Below are positions 19,144-28,347 of a DNA stretch of 64,000 nucleotides, in pieces. The DNA is from Nocardioides sp. SR21 (lineage in GTDB: Bacteria; Actinomycetota; Actinomycetes; Propionibacteriales; Nocardioidaceae): positions 124,001 through 188,000 of the forward strand of contig NZ_JAKWJR010000006.1 of assembly GCF_022761125.1 (NCBI RefSeq). The letters run 5' to 3'. Both the position numbers and the translations under genes were made by a program. The notes under the pieces are model-generated. The model saw nothing but the letters and a program-made list of their open reading frames with translations, was not told the origin of the DNA and ran no database searches. Each line of letters begins with the position of its first letter. The first letter of the stretch is position 1.

Positions 19144-20814
19144 ATGATCGTGAGCGCCAACCCCGCCATCGTCCTCATCGCCCCCGACCACCCCGACGAC
19201 ATGCGGGCCGGGTTCGCCCGCTACGTCGCCGAGTACGACGTCCGCCTCGCGCGCTCCTGCCACGACGCCGTCCAGGTCACCCACGACATCGTCGCCGAGG
19301 GCGGCACGGTCGCCCTGTTCGTGAGCGAGTCGGTGCTGCCCGACGCCGACGTCCTGCAGTGCTTCCACAAGCTGCGCGAGAAGATGCCGACCGGACGCCG
19401 CGTGATCGCCGCGCACTGGGAGCGGTTCATCACCGACGCGCCCGGCCTGCGGCCGGGCATGGCGAAGGGCAAGTACGACGCCTTCCTCCTCATGCCCCGC
19501 GGCACCCGCGACGAGGAGTTCCACAACGCGATCACCGACCTGCTCTCCGACTGGGGCTCGACGGTCGCGGACCCGGAGGTCGTGTCGGTCAAGATCGTCA
19601 GCCCCGTGCGCGACGGGCTGACGCTGGCGATCCAGGACTTCTTCGACCGGATGGGCATGCCCAACAAGGTCTACGAGCCCGACTCCGAGGGCGGTCGCTA
19701 CGTCCTCGACCAGTGGGACGGCGAGCCGGCGTACCCCCTCGTCTGCGCGATCAACCGGCCGGTCGTCCACGCCACCAGCGTCCACGACGTCGCGGTCGCG
19801 ATGTACGGCGCACCGACCGAGCTCGACCTCGAGCACGTCGTCGACCTCGCGGTGGTCGGAGGCGGTCCGGCCGGCCTCGCCGCCGCGGTGTACGCCGCGT
19901 CCGAGGGCCTGTCGACGGTGGTCCTCGAGGCCGAGGCGATCGGCGGGCAGGCCGGCACCAGCTCGATGATCCGCAACTACCTCGGCTTCCCGCGCGGCAT
20001 CTCCGGGATGCGGCTCGCCCAGCGCGCCCGCAACCAGGCGCTGCGCTTCGGGGCGACGTTCTTCACCGGCCAGGTCGTCGGCGAGCTGCGTCCCGGCTTC
20101 GGCGGCGAGCCCCACGTCGTCTGCACGGAGACCGGCGAGGTGCGCGCTCGCGCGGTCGTCATCTCGAGCGGCGTCGCGTACCGCAAGCTGCGCGTCGACC
20201 CGGTCGAGGAGCTGGTGGGGATGGGCGTCTACTACGGCGCCGCGATGACCGCCGCCCGCGAGATGGAGGGCCAGGACGTGTACGTCGTCGGCGGCGGCAA
20301 CTCCGCCGGCCAGGCCGCCGTGCACCTGGCGCGGTTCGCCCGCTCGGTCACGATCCTGGTCCGCCGGCCGAGCCTGGCCGAGACGATGTCGGCGTACCTG
20401 ATCGGCGAGATCGAGTACAACAGCCGGATCTCGGTGCGCACCTGCACCCAGGTCGTCGACGGCGGTGGCGACGGCCGGCTCGAGTGGCTGTCGCTGGAGG
20501 ACGTGCGCACGGGCGAGCGGGAGCGGGTGGCGGCGTACGGGCTGTTCCTGCTGCTCGGCGCCGAGCCGCGCTGCGACTGGCTCCCCGGCGCGGTCGCGCG
20601 GGACCCGCGCGGCTTCGTGCTGACCGGGCGCGATGTGCCGCAGGACGCCTGGGCGGACGGGCTGCCGCCGGAGCCGCTCGCGACGACGGTGCCCGGCATC
20701 TTCGCGGCCGGCGACATCCGCGCCGGCTCGATGAAGCGGGTCGCGTCGGCCAGCGGCGAGGGCGCGTCGGTCGTGCCGTTGGTGCACGCCTACCTGGCGC
20801 CCGAGGCTCCCTAG
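19144..20814 (+). CDS. Receiver-like / thioredoxin-reductase-like FAD oxidoreductase fusion
   Basis: 556 aa from the ATG at 19144; a TTG at 19123 and a GTG at 19150 are alternatives. Residues 1-130 resemble a response-regulator receiver fold (AIVLIAPDHPDDMRAGF), followed by a linker domain to about 225. The FAD domain has GGGPAG from 239 and IGGQAGTSSMIRNYLGFP; the NADPH domain has GGGNSAG (383-389). The CxxC of classic TrxB is missing: the corresponding stretch reads YYGAAMTAAREMEGQ. Such fusions occur in actinobacteria, with an unknown redox partner. Convergent with the PfkB gene through a shared CTAG stop. Confidence 0.8.
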   Translation: MIVSANPAIVLIAPDHPDDMRAGFARYVAEYDVRLARSCHDAVQVTHDIVAEGGTVALFVSESVLPDADVLQCFHKLREKMPTGRRVIAAHWERFITDAPGLRPGMAKGKYDAFLLMPRGTRDEEFHNAITDLLSDWGSTVADPEVVSVKIVSPVRDGLTLAIQDFFDRMGMPNKVYEPDSEGGRYVLDQWDGEPAYPLVCAINRPVVHATSVHDVAVAMYGAPTELDLEHVVDLAVVGGGPAGLAAAVYAASEGLSTVVLEAEAIGGQAGTSSMIRNYLGFPRGISGMRLAQRARNQALRFGATFFTGQVVGELRPGFGGEPHVVCTETGEVRARAVVISSGVAYRKLRVDPVEELVGMGVYYGAAMTAAREMEGQDVYVVGGGNSAGQAAVHLARFARSVTILVRRPSLAETMSAYLIGEIEYNSRISVRTCTQVVDGGGDGRLEWLSLEDVRTGERERVAAYGLFLLLGAEPRCDWLPGAVARDPRGFVLTGRDVPQDAWADGLPPEPLATTVPGIFAAGDIRAGSMKRVASASGEGASVVPLVHAYLAPEAP

Positions 20815-21683
20815 AGCTCGGAGCGGTACGGCGGGTCCGCGCCCGGACGGGAGACCGTGACGGCGGCGGCGCGGGCGGCGTGCGCGAGCACGGCCTCGAT
20901 CTCGCCGGTCGACAGCTCGGCCGGGGAGCGGTCCCACAGCGCGTCGATGACGGCCGCACCGAACGTGTCGCCCGCGCCGATGGTGTCGGCGACGTCGACC
21001 GGGAGCGAGGCGACCTCCACGGTGTGCTCCTCGGCCACCCAGGTCGCACCGTCACCGCCGCGGGTGACCACGACCGCGCTCGGGCCGAGCGTCAGGACAT
21101 GGCGGGCCGCGGACTCGGTGTCGAGGTGCGGGTACAACGTCACCAGGTCCTCGTCGGAGGCCTTCACCACGTCGGCGACCGCGGCCATCCGCTCCACCCG
21201 GGCGACCAGCTCCGGACCGGTGCCGGTGATCGCCGGACGCGCGTTGATGTCGTAGGTGACGGTCGCCGCGTCCAGGCCGAGCAGCAGCTCGAGCACCTGG
21301 TCGGCACCGGGCTCGAGGACCGCCCCGATCGAGCACACGTGGACGACCGCCGGCTCCCCGAGGTCGACGGCGCCGATGCGCCAGTCGAGGTCGAAGGCGT
21401 ACGACGCCGACCCGTCCACGCCGATCGTCGCCGCCGCGGTCGCGGTGCGCTCGAGCACCACCGGGTCGCTCGCCAGCTCCACACCCGCGTCCGCCAGGTG
21501 CTCGGCGAGCACCCGGCCGCGGTCGTCGGCGCCCCAGGCGGTCGCGAACCGCACCGGCCGGCCCAGCCGCGCCAGCGCGACGGCCACGTTGGCCGCGCTG
21601 CCTCCGGCGTACTCGATGCTCCGGCCGTCGGCGCGGTGGACGATGTCGATCAGTGACTCACCGATGACCAGCACGCTCTGCAT
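20811..21683 (-). CDS. PfkB-family carbohydrate kinase
   Basis: 290 aa, ATG start. Ribokinase/fructokinase fold: N-terminal GESLIDIVHRADG and YAGGSAANVAVALARLG sugar-binding motifs; C-terminal PfkB signature DTIGAGDTFGAAVI with catalytic Asp239. Fructose or a related ketose is the most likely substrate, but ribokinase-type activity cannot be excluded. Divergent from the short GntR regulator, 22 bp away, which may control it. Confidence 0.86.
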   Translation of the reverse strand: MQSVLVIGESLIDIVHRADGRSIEYAGGSAANVAVALARLGRPVRFATAWGADDRGRVLAEHLADAGVELASDPVVLERTATAAATIGVDGSASYAFDLDWRIGAVDLGEPAVVHVCSIGAVLEPGADQVLELLLGLDAATVTYDINARPAITGTGPELVARVERMAAVADVVKASDEDLVTLYPHLDTESAARHVLTLGPSAVVVTRGGDGATWVAEEHTVEVASLPVDVADTIGAGDTFGAAVIDALWDRSPAELSTGEIEAVLAHAARAAAVTVSRPGADPPYRSEL

Positions 21684-21705
21684 GAGACGTCTCTACCATG
21701 CCCGC

Positions 21706-22053
21706 ATGGACGTCCACCCGCTCGACCCGGCCTCCGACGCCGCGCCCTTCGAACAGCTGCGCGCCCAGATCGCGCGGCGGGCCGCGTCCGGCGACCTGCC
21801 CGCGGGCGCCCGGCTCCCGACCGTCCGCGCGCTCGCCGAGACCCTGGGCCTGGCGGTCAACACCGTCGCCAAGGCCTACCGCGCCCTCGAGACCGACGGC
21901 GTGATCGTCACCGAGGGACGCCGCGGCACCTTCATCGCGTCAGCCACCCCGGGCGCCGATGTGCGCGACGCGGCGGCGGCGTACGTCGAGACCGCGCGGC
22001 GCCAGGGCCTCACCCTCCCCGAGGCCGTCCGGCTGGTCGAGCAGGGCTGGTAG
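21706..22053 (+). CDS. GntR-family transcriptional regulator, short (YtrA-like)
   Basis: 115 aa from the ATG at 21706. The winged helix spans about residues 10-78 (FEQLRAQIARRAASGDLPAGARLPTVRALAETLGLAVNTVAKAYRALE is the classic GntR recognition region), followed by only about 35 residues of helix. This lack of a ligand-binding domain is typical of the YtrA subfamily, which often regulates adjacent ABC or small operons. It is divergent from the PfkB kinase and ends 1 bp before the convergent hydrolase gene. Confidence 0.87.
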   Translation: MDVHPLDPASDAAPFEQLRAQIARRAASGDLPAGARLPTVRALAETLGLAVNTVAKAYRALETDGVIVTEGRRGTFIASATPGADVRDAAAAYVETARRQGLTLPEAVRLVEQGW

Positions 22054-22054
22054 G

Positions 22055-22948
22055 TCACCAGGCGCTGCGCAGGGTGGCGATCCTGGAGTCGCCCACGGAC
22101 TTCTGGATCTCCCTCACGCCGGCCTTGCGCCCGCGCAGGTAGCGGTCGAAGAAGCCGGCCGACGACTCGACCAGGATCGGGTCCCCACCGGTGTTGAGGT
22201 CGTGGCCCACGCGGTCGAGGGTGATGAAGCCCTTCGGGCGGGCGACGCGCCGGTAGCTCTGCCGCGCGTCGTCGTAGGAGATCACCGTGTCGGCGTTCCC
22301 GTTGATCATCAGCAGCGGCGGGCCGCCGGCGCCCTGGAACGATCCGCCCATCGCGGTGCCGGCCTTGGAGACGACCGCGCCGATCCGCTTGTCGCGGCCG
22401 TCCCGGTCGACGAGGGCCAGCCCGAGGATCCCGCCCATGGAGGTACCGATGTAGCCGACCTCGGCCTTGTCCTTGACCCGGCCGGCGAGGACGCCGCCGC
22501 CCGTCCGGCTCGACCGCTTGACCTTGGTGATCGTGCGGCTGACGTCCTCGGTGTACCCCCCGAAGTCGTAGCCGCTCGCGAACGTCGGAGCAGCCACCAC
22601 GTAGCCCTGCTGGACCAGGTAGGTGTGCAGTCGCGCGGCCGACGGCCCGTCGCCACCGGACCCGTGGCCGGCGACCACGAGGTGGGAGGCCCGGCAGACC
22701 GGCTTCGCGTTCTCGCCGTTCGAGGTCGCGGGGTAGGCGACGGTGATCTGGAGGGAGGCACCGCGCGAGCGGGTCCGCAACGTCGTCGTACCGACGGCGT
22801 ACGGCGCCGAGGCTGCTGCGCACGCCCGGCTCTGAGGTTCGGCCGGCGACGCCGGGACGGCGGCTGCGGGAACGGTGATCCCGGCGAGAGCCAGGGTCAG
22901 CGCGGCGCCGCGCGCGGAGCGGGACAGGGACATCCGAGAAGTAGTCAT
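22055..22948 (-). CDS. Secreted alpha/beta hydrolase (chlorophyllase/dienelactone-hydrolase-like)
   Basis: 297 aa. Sec signal peptide over the first ~33 residues (basic start, hydrophobic LTLALAGITVPAAA, A-x-A cleavage region). The mature part has HGSGG oxyanion-type glycine stretch and the nucleophile elbow GTSMGG, then INGNADTVI (Asp) and RVGHDLNTGG (His), completing a plausible triad. Probably an extracellular esterase; natural substrate unknown. Downstream of it on this strand lies only the short gap to the GntR gene. Confidence 0.8.
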   Translation of the reverse strand: MTTSRMSLSRSARGAALTLALAGITVPAAAVPASPAEPQSRACAAASAPYAVGTTTLRTRSRGASLQITVAYPATSNGENAKPVCRASHLVVAGHGSGGDGPSAARLHTYLVQQGYVVAAPTFASGYDFGGYTEDVSRTITKVKRSSRTGGGVLAGRVKDKAEVGYIGTSMGGILGLALVDRDGRDKRIGAVVSKAGTAMGGSFQGAGGPPLLMINGNADTVISYDDARQSYRRVARPKGFITLDRVGHDLNTGGDPILVESSAGFFDRYLRGRKAGVREIQKSVGDSRIATLRSAW

Positions 22949-23028
22949 AGCGCATCGAACCTAGGAGGAGCACCCGGCGTCAGCCGAATCCGGGCGACCG
23001 AGATGCCCGTCACCCCACGCCGAAATGA

Positions 23029-23062
23029 CACCGACCCGCCGGATCGCTCCGGCGGGTCGGTG
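23029..23062 (-). terminator. Terminator of the rpsM-rplQ (alpha) operon
   Basis: A perfect inverted repeat of 15 bp (23029-23043 with 23048-23062, arms CACCGACCCGCCGGA/TCCGGCGGGTCGGTG) and a TCGC tetraloop, 22 bp past the rplQ stop. No long U tract follows, as is common in high-GC actinobacteria. Confidence 0.85.
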
Positions 23063-23083
23063 ACATGGAACAGGGGCCTGAGA

Positions 23084-23680
23084 TCAGGCCTTGTCCTCGC
23101 CCTCGGTGGACTCCTCGGCGGGAGCCTCCTCGGCCTCGGCCACGACGCTCTCCTCGGTCGACGCCTCGTCGGTCAGCGCGGTGGGCGCCTCCTCGACGGC
23201 GGTCTCCTCGGCAGCGGTCTCCTCGGCGACGTCCTCGACGAGGGCGTCCTCGGCGACGACCGGCTCGGGCGCGGCAGCGGCCGGAGCGGCCTTCTTCTTG
23301 GTGCTCGCCGGCTTCGGCTTGTAGGCCTCGGTCACCAGCTCGATCACGGCCATCGGCGCGTTGTCGCCCTTGCGGGGACCGATCTTGGTGATCCGGGTGT
23401 AGCCACCCGGACGCTCCGCGAACGTCGGCGCGATGTCGGTGAAGAGGGTGTGGACGACCGACTTGTCACGGATGGTCTTGAGGACCTCGCGACGGTTGTG
23501 CAGGTCGCCCTTCTTCGCCTTGGTGATCAGCTTCTCCGCGTGCGGGCGCAGGGCACGCGCGCGGGACTCCGTCGTGGTGATCCGGCCGTGCTCGAAGAGC
23601 TGGGTGGCCAGGTTCGCCAGGATCAGGCGCTGGTGGGACGGGCTACCGCCGAGGCGGGGACCCTTGGTGGGCTTGGGCAT
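23084..23680 (-). CDS. rplQ: 50S ribosomal protein L17 with acidic C-terminal extension
   Basis: 198 aa. Residues 1-120 are a normal L17 ([40 protein letters not shown]). Residues 121-198 form a tail that begins Lys/Pro-rich ([10 protein letters not shown]) and becomes a strongly acidic Ala/Glu/Val low-complexity stretch. L17 lies near the exit-tunnel surface, so the tail would be solvent exposed. Last gene of the alpha operon, 167 bp downstream of rpoA with a dispersed repeat in the gap. Confidence 0.95.
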   Translation of the reverse strand: MPKPTKGPRLGGSPSHQRLILANLATQLFEHGRITTTESRARALRPHAEKLITKAKKGDLHNRREVLKTIRDKSVVHTLFTDIAPTFAERPGGYTRITKIGPRKGDNAPMAVIELVTEAYKPKPASTKKKAAPAAAAPEPVVAEDALVEDVAEETAAEETAVEEAPTALTDEASTEESVVAEAEEAPAEESTEGEDKA

Positions 23681-23759
23681 TGCTTCTCTCGATTCTCCCG
23701 AGCCGTACTAGGTACTCGGGTAGATGTTTCTCTTATCGATCTCTGAGCGTGGAGATGGT

Positions 23760-23840
23760 GCGTGCATCGCAAGGCGGAGGAGGGAAGGCGGCCCGGGTGT
23801 GGCCGTCGACCGACGACAACGCCGCGAGGTGCGTGCCAGC
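23760..23840. repeat. Dispersed ~80-bp intergenic repeat, copy A
   Basis: Shares AAGGCGGAGGAG, GAAGGCG and CGACGACAACGCCG blocks, in order and at near-equal spacing, with 32422-32507. It lies between rpoA and rplQ, untranslated but transcribed. It contains a small GTCGAC/GTCGTCG palindromic centre. Confidence 0.7.
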
Positions 23841-23847
23841 TCTGCGC

Positions 23848-24864
23848 TCAGTACTGCTCGTCCTCGACGAAGGCGTCGTCGTCGTCATCGCCGTACGCCG
23901 CGAGAGCGGCGTGCGGGTCGAAGCCGGGCGCGCTGTCCTTGAGGGACAGACCCATCTCGACCAGCTTGGCCTTGACCTCGTCGATCGACTTCGCACCGAA
24001 GTTGCGGATGTCGAGCAGGTCCTGCTCCGAGCGGCTGATGAGCTCACCCACGGTGTGGATGCCCTCGCGCTTGAGGCAGTTGTACGAGCGGACGGTCAGC
24101 TGCAGGTCCTCGACCGGGAGGGCGAGGTCGGCAGCCAGCTGCTCGTCGACGGGCGACGGGCCGATGTCGATGCCCTCGGCCTCGACGTTGAGCTCGCGCG
24201 CCAGGCCGAACAGCTCGACCAGGGTCTTGCCGGCCGAGGCGATCGCGTCGCGGGGACGGATCGACGGCTTGGTCTCGACGTCGATGACGAGCTTGTCGAA
24301 GTCGGTGCGCTGCTCGACACGGGTGGCCTCGACCTTGTAGGTCACCTTGAGGACCGGGCTGTAGATCGAGTCGACCGGCATCCGGCCGATCTCGTTGTCC
24401 GCGCCCTTGTTCTGGACAGCCGACACGTAGCCGCGGCCACGCTCGACGACCAGCTCCATCTCCAGCGTGCCCTTGTCGGACAGCGTGGCGATCTTGAGGT
24501 CAGGGTTGTGGACCTCGACGCCGGCCGGCGGAGCGATGTCCGCGGCGGTGACGTCACCGGCACCCGACTTGCGCAGGTACATGGTGACCGGCTCGTCGTG
24601 CTCCGAGGAGACGACGAGACCCTTGAGGTTGAGGATGATCTCGGTGACATCCTCCTTCACGCCCTCGATGGTCGAGAACTCGTGAAGGACGCTGTCGATC
24701 CGGATGCTCGTGACCGAGGCACCGGGGATCGAGCTCAGCAGGGTGCGGCGCAGCGAGTTGCCGAGCGTGTAGCCGAAGCCAGGCTCGAGGGGCTCGATGA
24801 CGAACCGCGAGCGGAACTCGTCGACGGACTCTTCCGACAGGGTGGGGCGCTGTGCGATGAGCAC
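23848..24864 (-). CDS. rpoA: DNA-directed RNA polymerase subunit alpha
   Basis: 338 aa, GTG start. The N-terminal assembly domain (1-230, with [27 protein letters not shown]) dimerises and binds beta/beta'; a linker leads to the C-terminal domain (about 250-310, [25 protein letters not shown] and [15 protein letters not shown]), which contacts UP elements and activators. It ends in an acidic [13 protein letters not shown] tail. Usual position between rpsD and rplQ. Confidence 0.98.
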   Translation of the reverse strand: MLIAQRPTLSEESVDEFRSRFVIEPLEPGFGYTLGNSLRRTLLSSIPGASVTSIRIDSVLHEFSTIEGVKEDVTEIILNLKGLVVSSEHDEPVTMYLRKSGAGDVTAADIAPPAGVEVHNPDLKIATLSDKGTLEMELVVERGRGYVSAVQNKGADNEIGRMPVDSIYSPVLKVTYKVEATRVEQRTDFDKLVIDVETKPSIRPRDAIASAGKTLVELFGLARELNVEAEGIDIGPSPVDEQLAADLALPVEDLQLTVRSYNCLKREGIHTVGELISRSEQDLLDIRNFGAKSIDEVKAKLVEMGLSLKDSAPGFDPHAALAAYGDDDDDAFVEDEQY

Positions 24865-24975
24865 TTGTTCTTTCCTTTCCGGGTCCGACCGCTATTTGAA
24901 GGGCCCGAATGTGCTGAGTGACGGAAGGATGGTCGGCGCCCCGGCTGCCTTGCGGTGACCGGGACGCCGTCCGAC

Positions 24976-25584
24976 TTACTTCTTCGAGTAGTACTCGACG
25001 ATGAGCTGCTCCTGGACGGGCAGGTCGATCTGCGCCCGAACCGGAAGCTGGTGCACCAGGATGCGCATCCGCGACGGGATCGCCTCGAGCCACGCCGGGA
25101 CGACGCGCTCGCCGTGGGTCTCGCGAGCCACGATGAACGGGGTCATCTCGAGCGACTTCTCGCGCACGTCGATCACGTCGTGGGCCGAGACCTGGTACGA
25201 CGGGATGTCGACCTTGTGGCCGTTCACCTTGAAGTGACCGTGCACGACGAGCTGACGCGCGTGGCGACGAGTCCGGGCGAAGCCGGCGCGGTACACCACG
25301 TTGTCGAGACGGCACTCGAGGAGCTGCAGCAGGTTGTCACCGGTCTTGCCGGTACGACGCGAGGCCTCGACGTAGTAGTTGTGGAACTGGCGCTCCAGGA
25401 TGCCGTAGGTGAAGCGAGCCTTCTGCTTCTCCTGCAGCTGCGAGCGGTACTCGCTCTCCTTGATGCGGGCGCGGCCGTGCTGGCCGGGAGGGTACGGGCG
25501 ACGCTCGTAAGCCTGGTCGCCGCCGACGAGGTCGACGCCGAGACGGCGCGACTTCTTGGTCATGGGGCCGGTGTAACGGGCCAT
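24976..25584 (-). CDS. rpsD: 30S ribosomal protein S4
   Basis: 202 aa, primary 16S-binding assembly protein. Contains the S4 RNA-binding domain (LDNVVYRAGFARTRRHARQLVVHGHFKVNG) and ends in YYSKK. The N-terminus (MARYTGPMTKKSRRLGVDL) lacks the four zinc-binding cysteines, so this is the C-minus form. A 111-bp gap separates it from rpoA. Confidence 0.97.
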   Translation of the reverse strand: MARYTGPMTKKSRRLGVDLVGGDQAYERRPYPPGQHGRARIKESEYRSQLQEKQKARFTYGILERQFHNYYVEASRRTGKTGDNLLQLLECRLDNVVYRAGFARTRRHARQLVVHGHFKVNGHKVDIPSYQVSAHDVIDVREKSLEMTPFIVARETHGERVVPAWLEAIPSRMRILVHQLPVRAQIDLPVQEQLIVEYYSKK

Positions 25585-25616
25585 CTTCTACAAGTCTCCT
25601 GTTCTCGGTCGCGCGA

Positions 25617-26024
25617 TCAGACGCGGCGACGCTTGGGCGGGCGGCAGCCGTTGTGCGGCGTGGGCGTGACGTCCTGGATGGTGCCGACCTCGAGGCCGAT
25701 GGCACCCAGGGAGCGGATCGCGGTCTCGCGGCCCGAACCCGGGCCCTTCACGAAGACGTCGATCTTCTTCATGCCATGCTCCATCGCCCGGCGACCGGCG
25801 GCCTCAGCAGCCATCTGCGCGGCGAACGGGGTGGACTTGCGCGAGCCCTTGAAGCCGACGGTGCCGGCAGAGGCCCACGAGATCACCGCACCGGTCGGGT
25901 CGGTGATCGTGACGATCGTGTTGTTGAACGTGCTCTTGATGTGAGCTTCGCCGATGGCGACGTTCTTCTTCTCCTTGCGGCGCACCTTCTTGGCGCCGGC
26001 CGCGGTGCGGCTCTTGGGAGGCAT
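25617..26024 (-). CDS. rpsK: 30S ribosomal protein S11
   Basis: 135 aa. Typical S11 body ([51 protein letters not shown]) and the basic [16 protein letters not shown] terminus. Forms part of the platform and the mRNA exit region. Confidence 0.97.
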   Translation of the reverse strand: MPPKSRTAAGAKKVRRKEKKNVAIGEAHIKSTFNNTIVTITDPTGAVISWASAGTVGFKGSRKSTPFAAQMAAEAAGRRAMEHGMKKIDVFVKGPGSGRETAIRSLGAIGLEVGTIQDVTPTPHNGCRPPKRRRV

Positions 26025-26073
26025 GCAGTTATCTCCTGAAGTAGCTGGTCTGGTGGTGGATCAGACGGCGTTC

Positions 26074-26123
26074 GGTGGTCGAGCAGCAGTTCGCGAGGTA
26101 CGAGCGAACGGCGTCTCGAGACC
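26074..26123. repeat. GGTGGTCGAG...CTCGAGACC palindromic dispersed element
   Basis: About 50 bp in the rpsM-rpsK gap, beginning GGTGGTCGAGCAGCAG and ending CGTCTCGAGACC, with a central TCGCGAGG/CGAGCGA region. It has the form of the palindromic intergenic repeats common in Nocardioides-type genomes; a shorter relative lies at 44808-44846. It abuts the rpsM stop codon and should be transcribed. Confidence 0.5.
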
Positions 26124-26497
26124 TACTTGGCCTTCTTCTTGCCGGCAACCGTGCGCTTCGGGCCCTTGCGGGTACGAGCGTTGGTCTTGGTGCGCTGACC
26201 GCGGACCGGGAGGCCCTGGCGGTGGCGGCGACCCTGGTAGCTGCCGATCTCGATCTTGCGGCGGATGTCGGCCTGGACCTCACGACGGAGGTCACCCTCG
26301 ATCTTGAAGTTGGCTTCGATCTCATCGCGGAGCTTGACCAGCTCTTCGTCACCCAGCTGGTGGACGCGCAGGTCCGGGTTGACCCCGGTGGCGGCCAGGA
26401 GCTGCTGGGCGCGAGTACGGCCGATGCCGTAGATGTAGGTGAGTGCGATCTCGATGCGCTTGTCGCGCGGGAGGTCAACACCAACGAGGCGTGCCAT
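26123..26497 (-). CDS. rpsM: 30S ribosomal protein S13
   Basis: 124 aa. [26 protein letters not shown] start, the H2TH region, [27 protein letters not shown] near the end and a GKKKAK tail. Head protein contacting the P-site tRNA. A 164-bp gap without a gene separates it from rpmJ. Confidence 0.97.
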   Translation of the reverse strand: MARLVGVDLPRDKRIEIALTYIYGIGRTRAQQLLAATGVNPDLRVHQLGDEELVKLRDEIEANFKIEGDLRREVQADIRRKIEIGSYQGRRHRQGLPVRGQRTKTNARTRKGPKRTVAGKKKAK

Positions 26498-26661
26498 GTG
26501 GCTTGTCCTTCTGGTAGTTCGCAGCGGTTTCGGTCGTGTCGCGCCCTGTCCTCGTGTGTCCAGGCCCCAGCCATCTGCTCCGGGGGTGATTCGCCGCGTC
26601 GTACGACGTGGCTAAGCGATCACGTTGTTGTGTGTTCAGTTGTGGTGCTCTACGAGGGTGA

Positions 26662-26775
26662 TTAACCCTGGCGCTGCTTGTGGCGCGGGTTCTCGCAGAT
26701 GACCATGACGCGGCCGTGGCGACGGATCACCTTGCACTTGTCACAGATCGGCTTGACGCTCGGGTTGACCTTCAC
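26662..26775 (-). CDS. rpmJ: 50S ribosomal protein L36
   Basis: 37 aa, too short for most ORF filters. GTG start at 26775, stop TAA at 26662. It begins [19 protein letters not shown] and ends NPRHKQRQG, with the zinc ribbon formed by the CDKC pair plus CENPRH. This is the zinc-containing (C-plus) L36. It lies in the normal infA-rpmJ-rpsM order. Confidence 0.96.
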   Translation of the reverse strand: MKVNPSVKPICDKCKVIRRHGRVMVICENPRHKQRQG

Positions 26776-26805
26776 GGTGGGAGGTCCTTTCCTATCGGCT
26801 GACGG

Positions 26806-27027
26806 TTACTTGTACCGGTAGACGATCCGACCTCGTGTGAGGTCGTACGGCGAGAGTTCCACCACCACGCGGTCCTCGGGGAGGATCCGGATGTAGTGCT
26901 GGCGCATCTTGCCGCTGATGTGGGCGAGAACCTTGTGCCCGTTGCTCAGCTCGACGCGGAACATGGCATTCGGCAGGGCCTCCACGACGGTGCCCTCGAT
27001 CTCGATCACGCCTTCTTTCTTCGGCAT
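26806..27027 (-). CDS. infA: Translation initiation factor IF-1
   Basis: 73 aa from the ATG at 27027 ([20 protein letters not shown]), the universal IF-1 length; a GTG nine bases upstream would add three residues. Single OB-fold with [21 protein letters not shown]. It blocks the A site during initiation. The gene is normally downstream of map; here 4.5 kb of other genes separate them, so infA should have its own promoter in the 264-bp gap upstream. Confidence 0.96.
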   Translation of the reverse strand: MPKKEGVIEIEGTVVEALPNAMFRVELSNGHKVLAHISGKMRQHYIRILPEDRVVVELSPYDLTRGRIVYRYK

Positions 27028-27291
27028 GTCCTCCACAATCTGTCGGTTGGTTGTCTACCGTGTGGCCCGGGAACCTCGGTCTCAGGTGAGACCGTGGACC
27101 TCGTGCAGCCGCCCTGTGGACCTCTTCCCGGGCGCACGACCGAGGCGCTGGTTCCAGCGATTCGGGCGTTCATCCGGGCAGCCGCGAGGCACCACGAAGC
27201 AGACCCACGTTGGGCCGACACGCCAGTCTAGCCTCAGCGGCGCTCGAAACCACAATCCGACGGTCTCCGACCGCGCGGCTAGCCTGACCCC

Positions 27292-28338
27292 GTGAGCGAG
27301 ACCTACCGCGTGTCCCTGGCGATGATCGTGCGGGACGAGGCCCGCTGCATCACCCGCTGCCTCGAGAGCGTGCGGGACGTCGTGGACGAGATGGTGGTGG
27401 TCGACACCGGGTCGACCGACTCCACGGTACAGCTGGCCACCCGGGCGGGCGCCATCGTGCACCACTTCACCTGGGTCGACGACTTCGCCGCCGCCCGCAA
27501 CGCCTCGCTCGACCACTGCAGCGGCGACTGGGTCCTGGTGCTCGACGCCGACGACTGGCTGGAGTCGGGCGCCGAGGTCCTGGGCTCGCTGCGCTCCACC
27601 CCGCCCACGTTCGCCGGCATCGTCGAGATCGCCGGTCGCACCCGCGGCGACGTCGTGAGCACCAGCCCGTCGATCCGGGTGTTCCCGGCGGGCACGCGGT
27701 ACGCCGGCCGCATCCACGAGCAGCCCCAGGTCGAGGTGGGTGAGCGGCCGCTCGCGGTGCGCATCGCCACCGACGGCTACCAGGAAGAGCAGCTCGAGAA
27801 GAAGGTCGGCCGCAACCAGCGGCTGCTCGAGATGTCGCTCGCCGAGGAGCCGGAGAACGCCTACCTCTGGTACCAGCTCGCCCGCGAGCACGCGCACGCC
27901 GGCGCCCACGCCGCTGCGTGCCTCGGGTTCGAGCAGGCCAACCGGCTCGACGGCCCGACCCGGCCGGACTCACCGCCGTGGCGTCACGGGCTCGTCGTGC
28001 AGTACGTCGCCAGCCTGCTGATCGCCGGTCGCACGCAGGACGCGGTCGACCTGGCGGCCGACGAGCTGGAGCACTGGGAGCACTCCCCCGACTTCCTCTA
28101 CGTCCTCGGCCACGCCCTGAACCAGCACGCCCTCGCGCATCCCGAGGTCGCCGACCAGGTCCTTCCGATGGCCGAGGAGGCCTGGCGGGGCTGCCTCGCC
28201 CTGGGCGACGCCAAGCTGGTCGGCTCCATCGAGGGGCACGGCAGCCACCTCGCCGCGCGCGAGCTGGTCGGCCTCTACGAGCGGCAGGGCCGGATGCAAG
28301 ATGCCGCGCGCGTCCGTCCCCTCGCCGATCGTCAGTAG
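27292..28338 (+). CDS. Glycosyltransferase family 2 with C-terminal TPR-like region (copy 1)
   Basis: 348 aa, GTG start. GT-A fold in the first ~200 residues: SLAMIVRDEARCITRCLESV, VVVDTGSTDST, and the metal-binding VLVLDADDW. From about 200 on, helical repeats (YQLAREHAHAG, FEQANRLDG, LGHALNQHALA) resemble tetratricopeptide units. Acceptor unknown; similar SunS-like enzymes glycosylate proteins or peptides. It is a tandem duplicate of the next gene (10 bp away) and opposite in strand to the ribosomal genes. Confidence 0.85.
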   Translation: MSETYRVSLAMIVRDEARCITRCLESVRDVVDEMVVVDTGSTDSTVQLATRAGAIVHHFTWVDDFAAARNASLDHCSGDWVLVLDADDWLESGAEVLGSLRSTPPTFAGIVEIAGRTRGDVVSTSPSIRVFPAGTRYAGRIHEQPQVEVGERPLAVRIATDGYQEEQLEKKVGRNQRLLEMSLAEEPENAYLWYQLAREHAHAGAHAAACLGFEQANRLDGPTRPDSPPWRHGLVVQYVASLLIAGRTQDAVDLAADELEHWEHSPDFLYVLGHALNQHALAHPEVADQVLPMAEEAWRGCLALGDAKLVGSIEGHGSHLAARELVGLYERQGRMQDAARVRPLADRQ

Positions 28339-28347
28339 GATCCGCGC

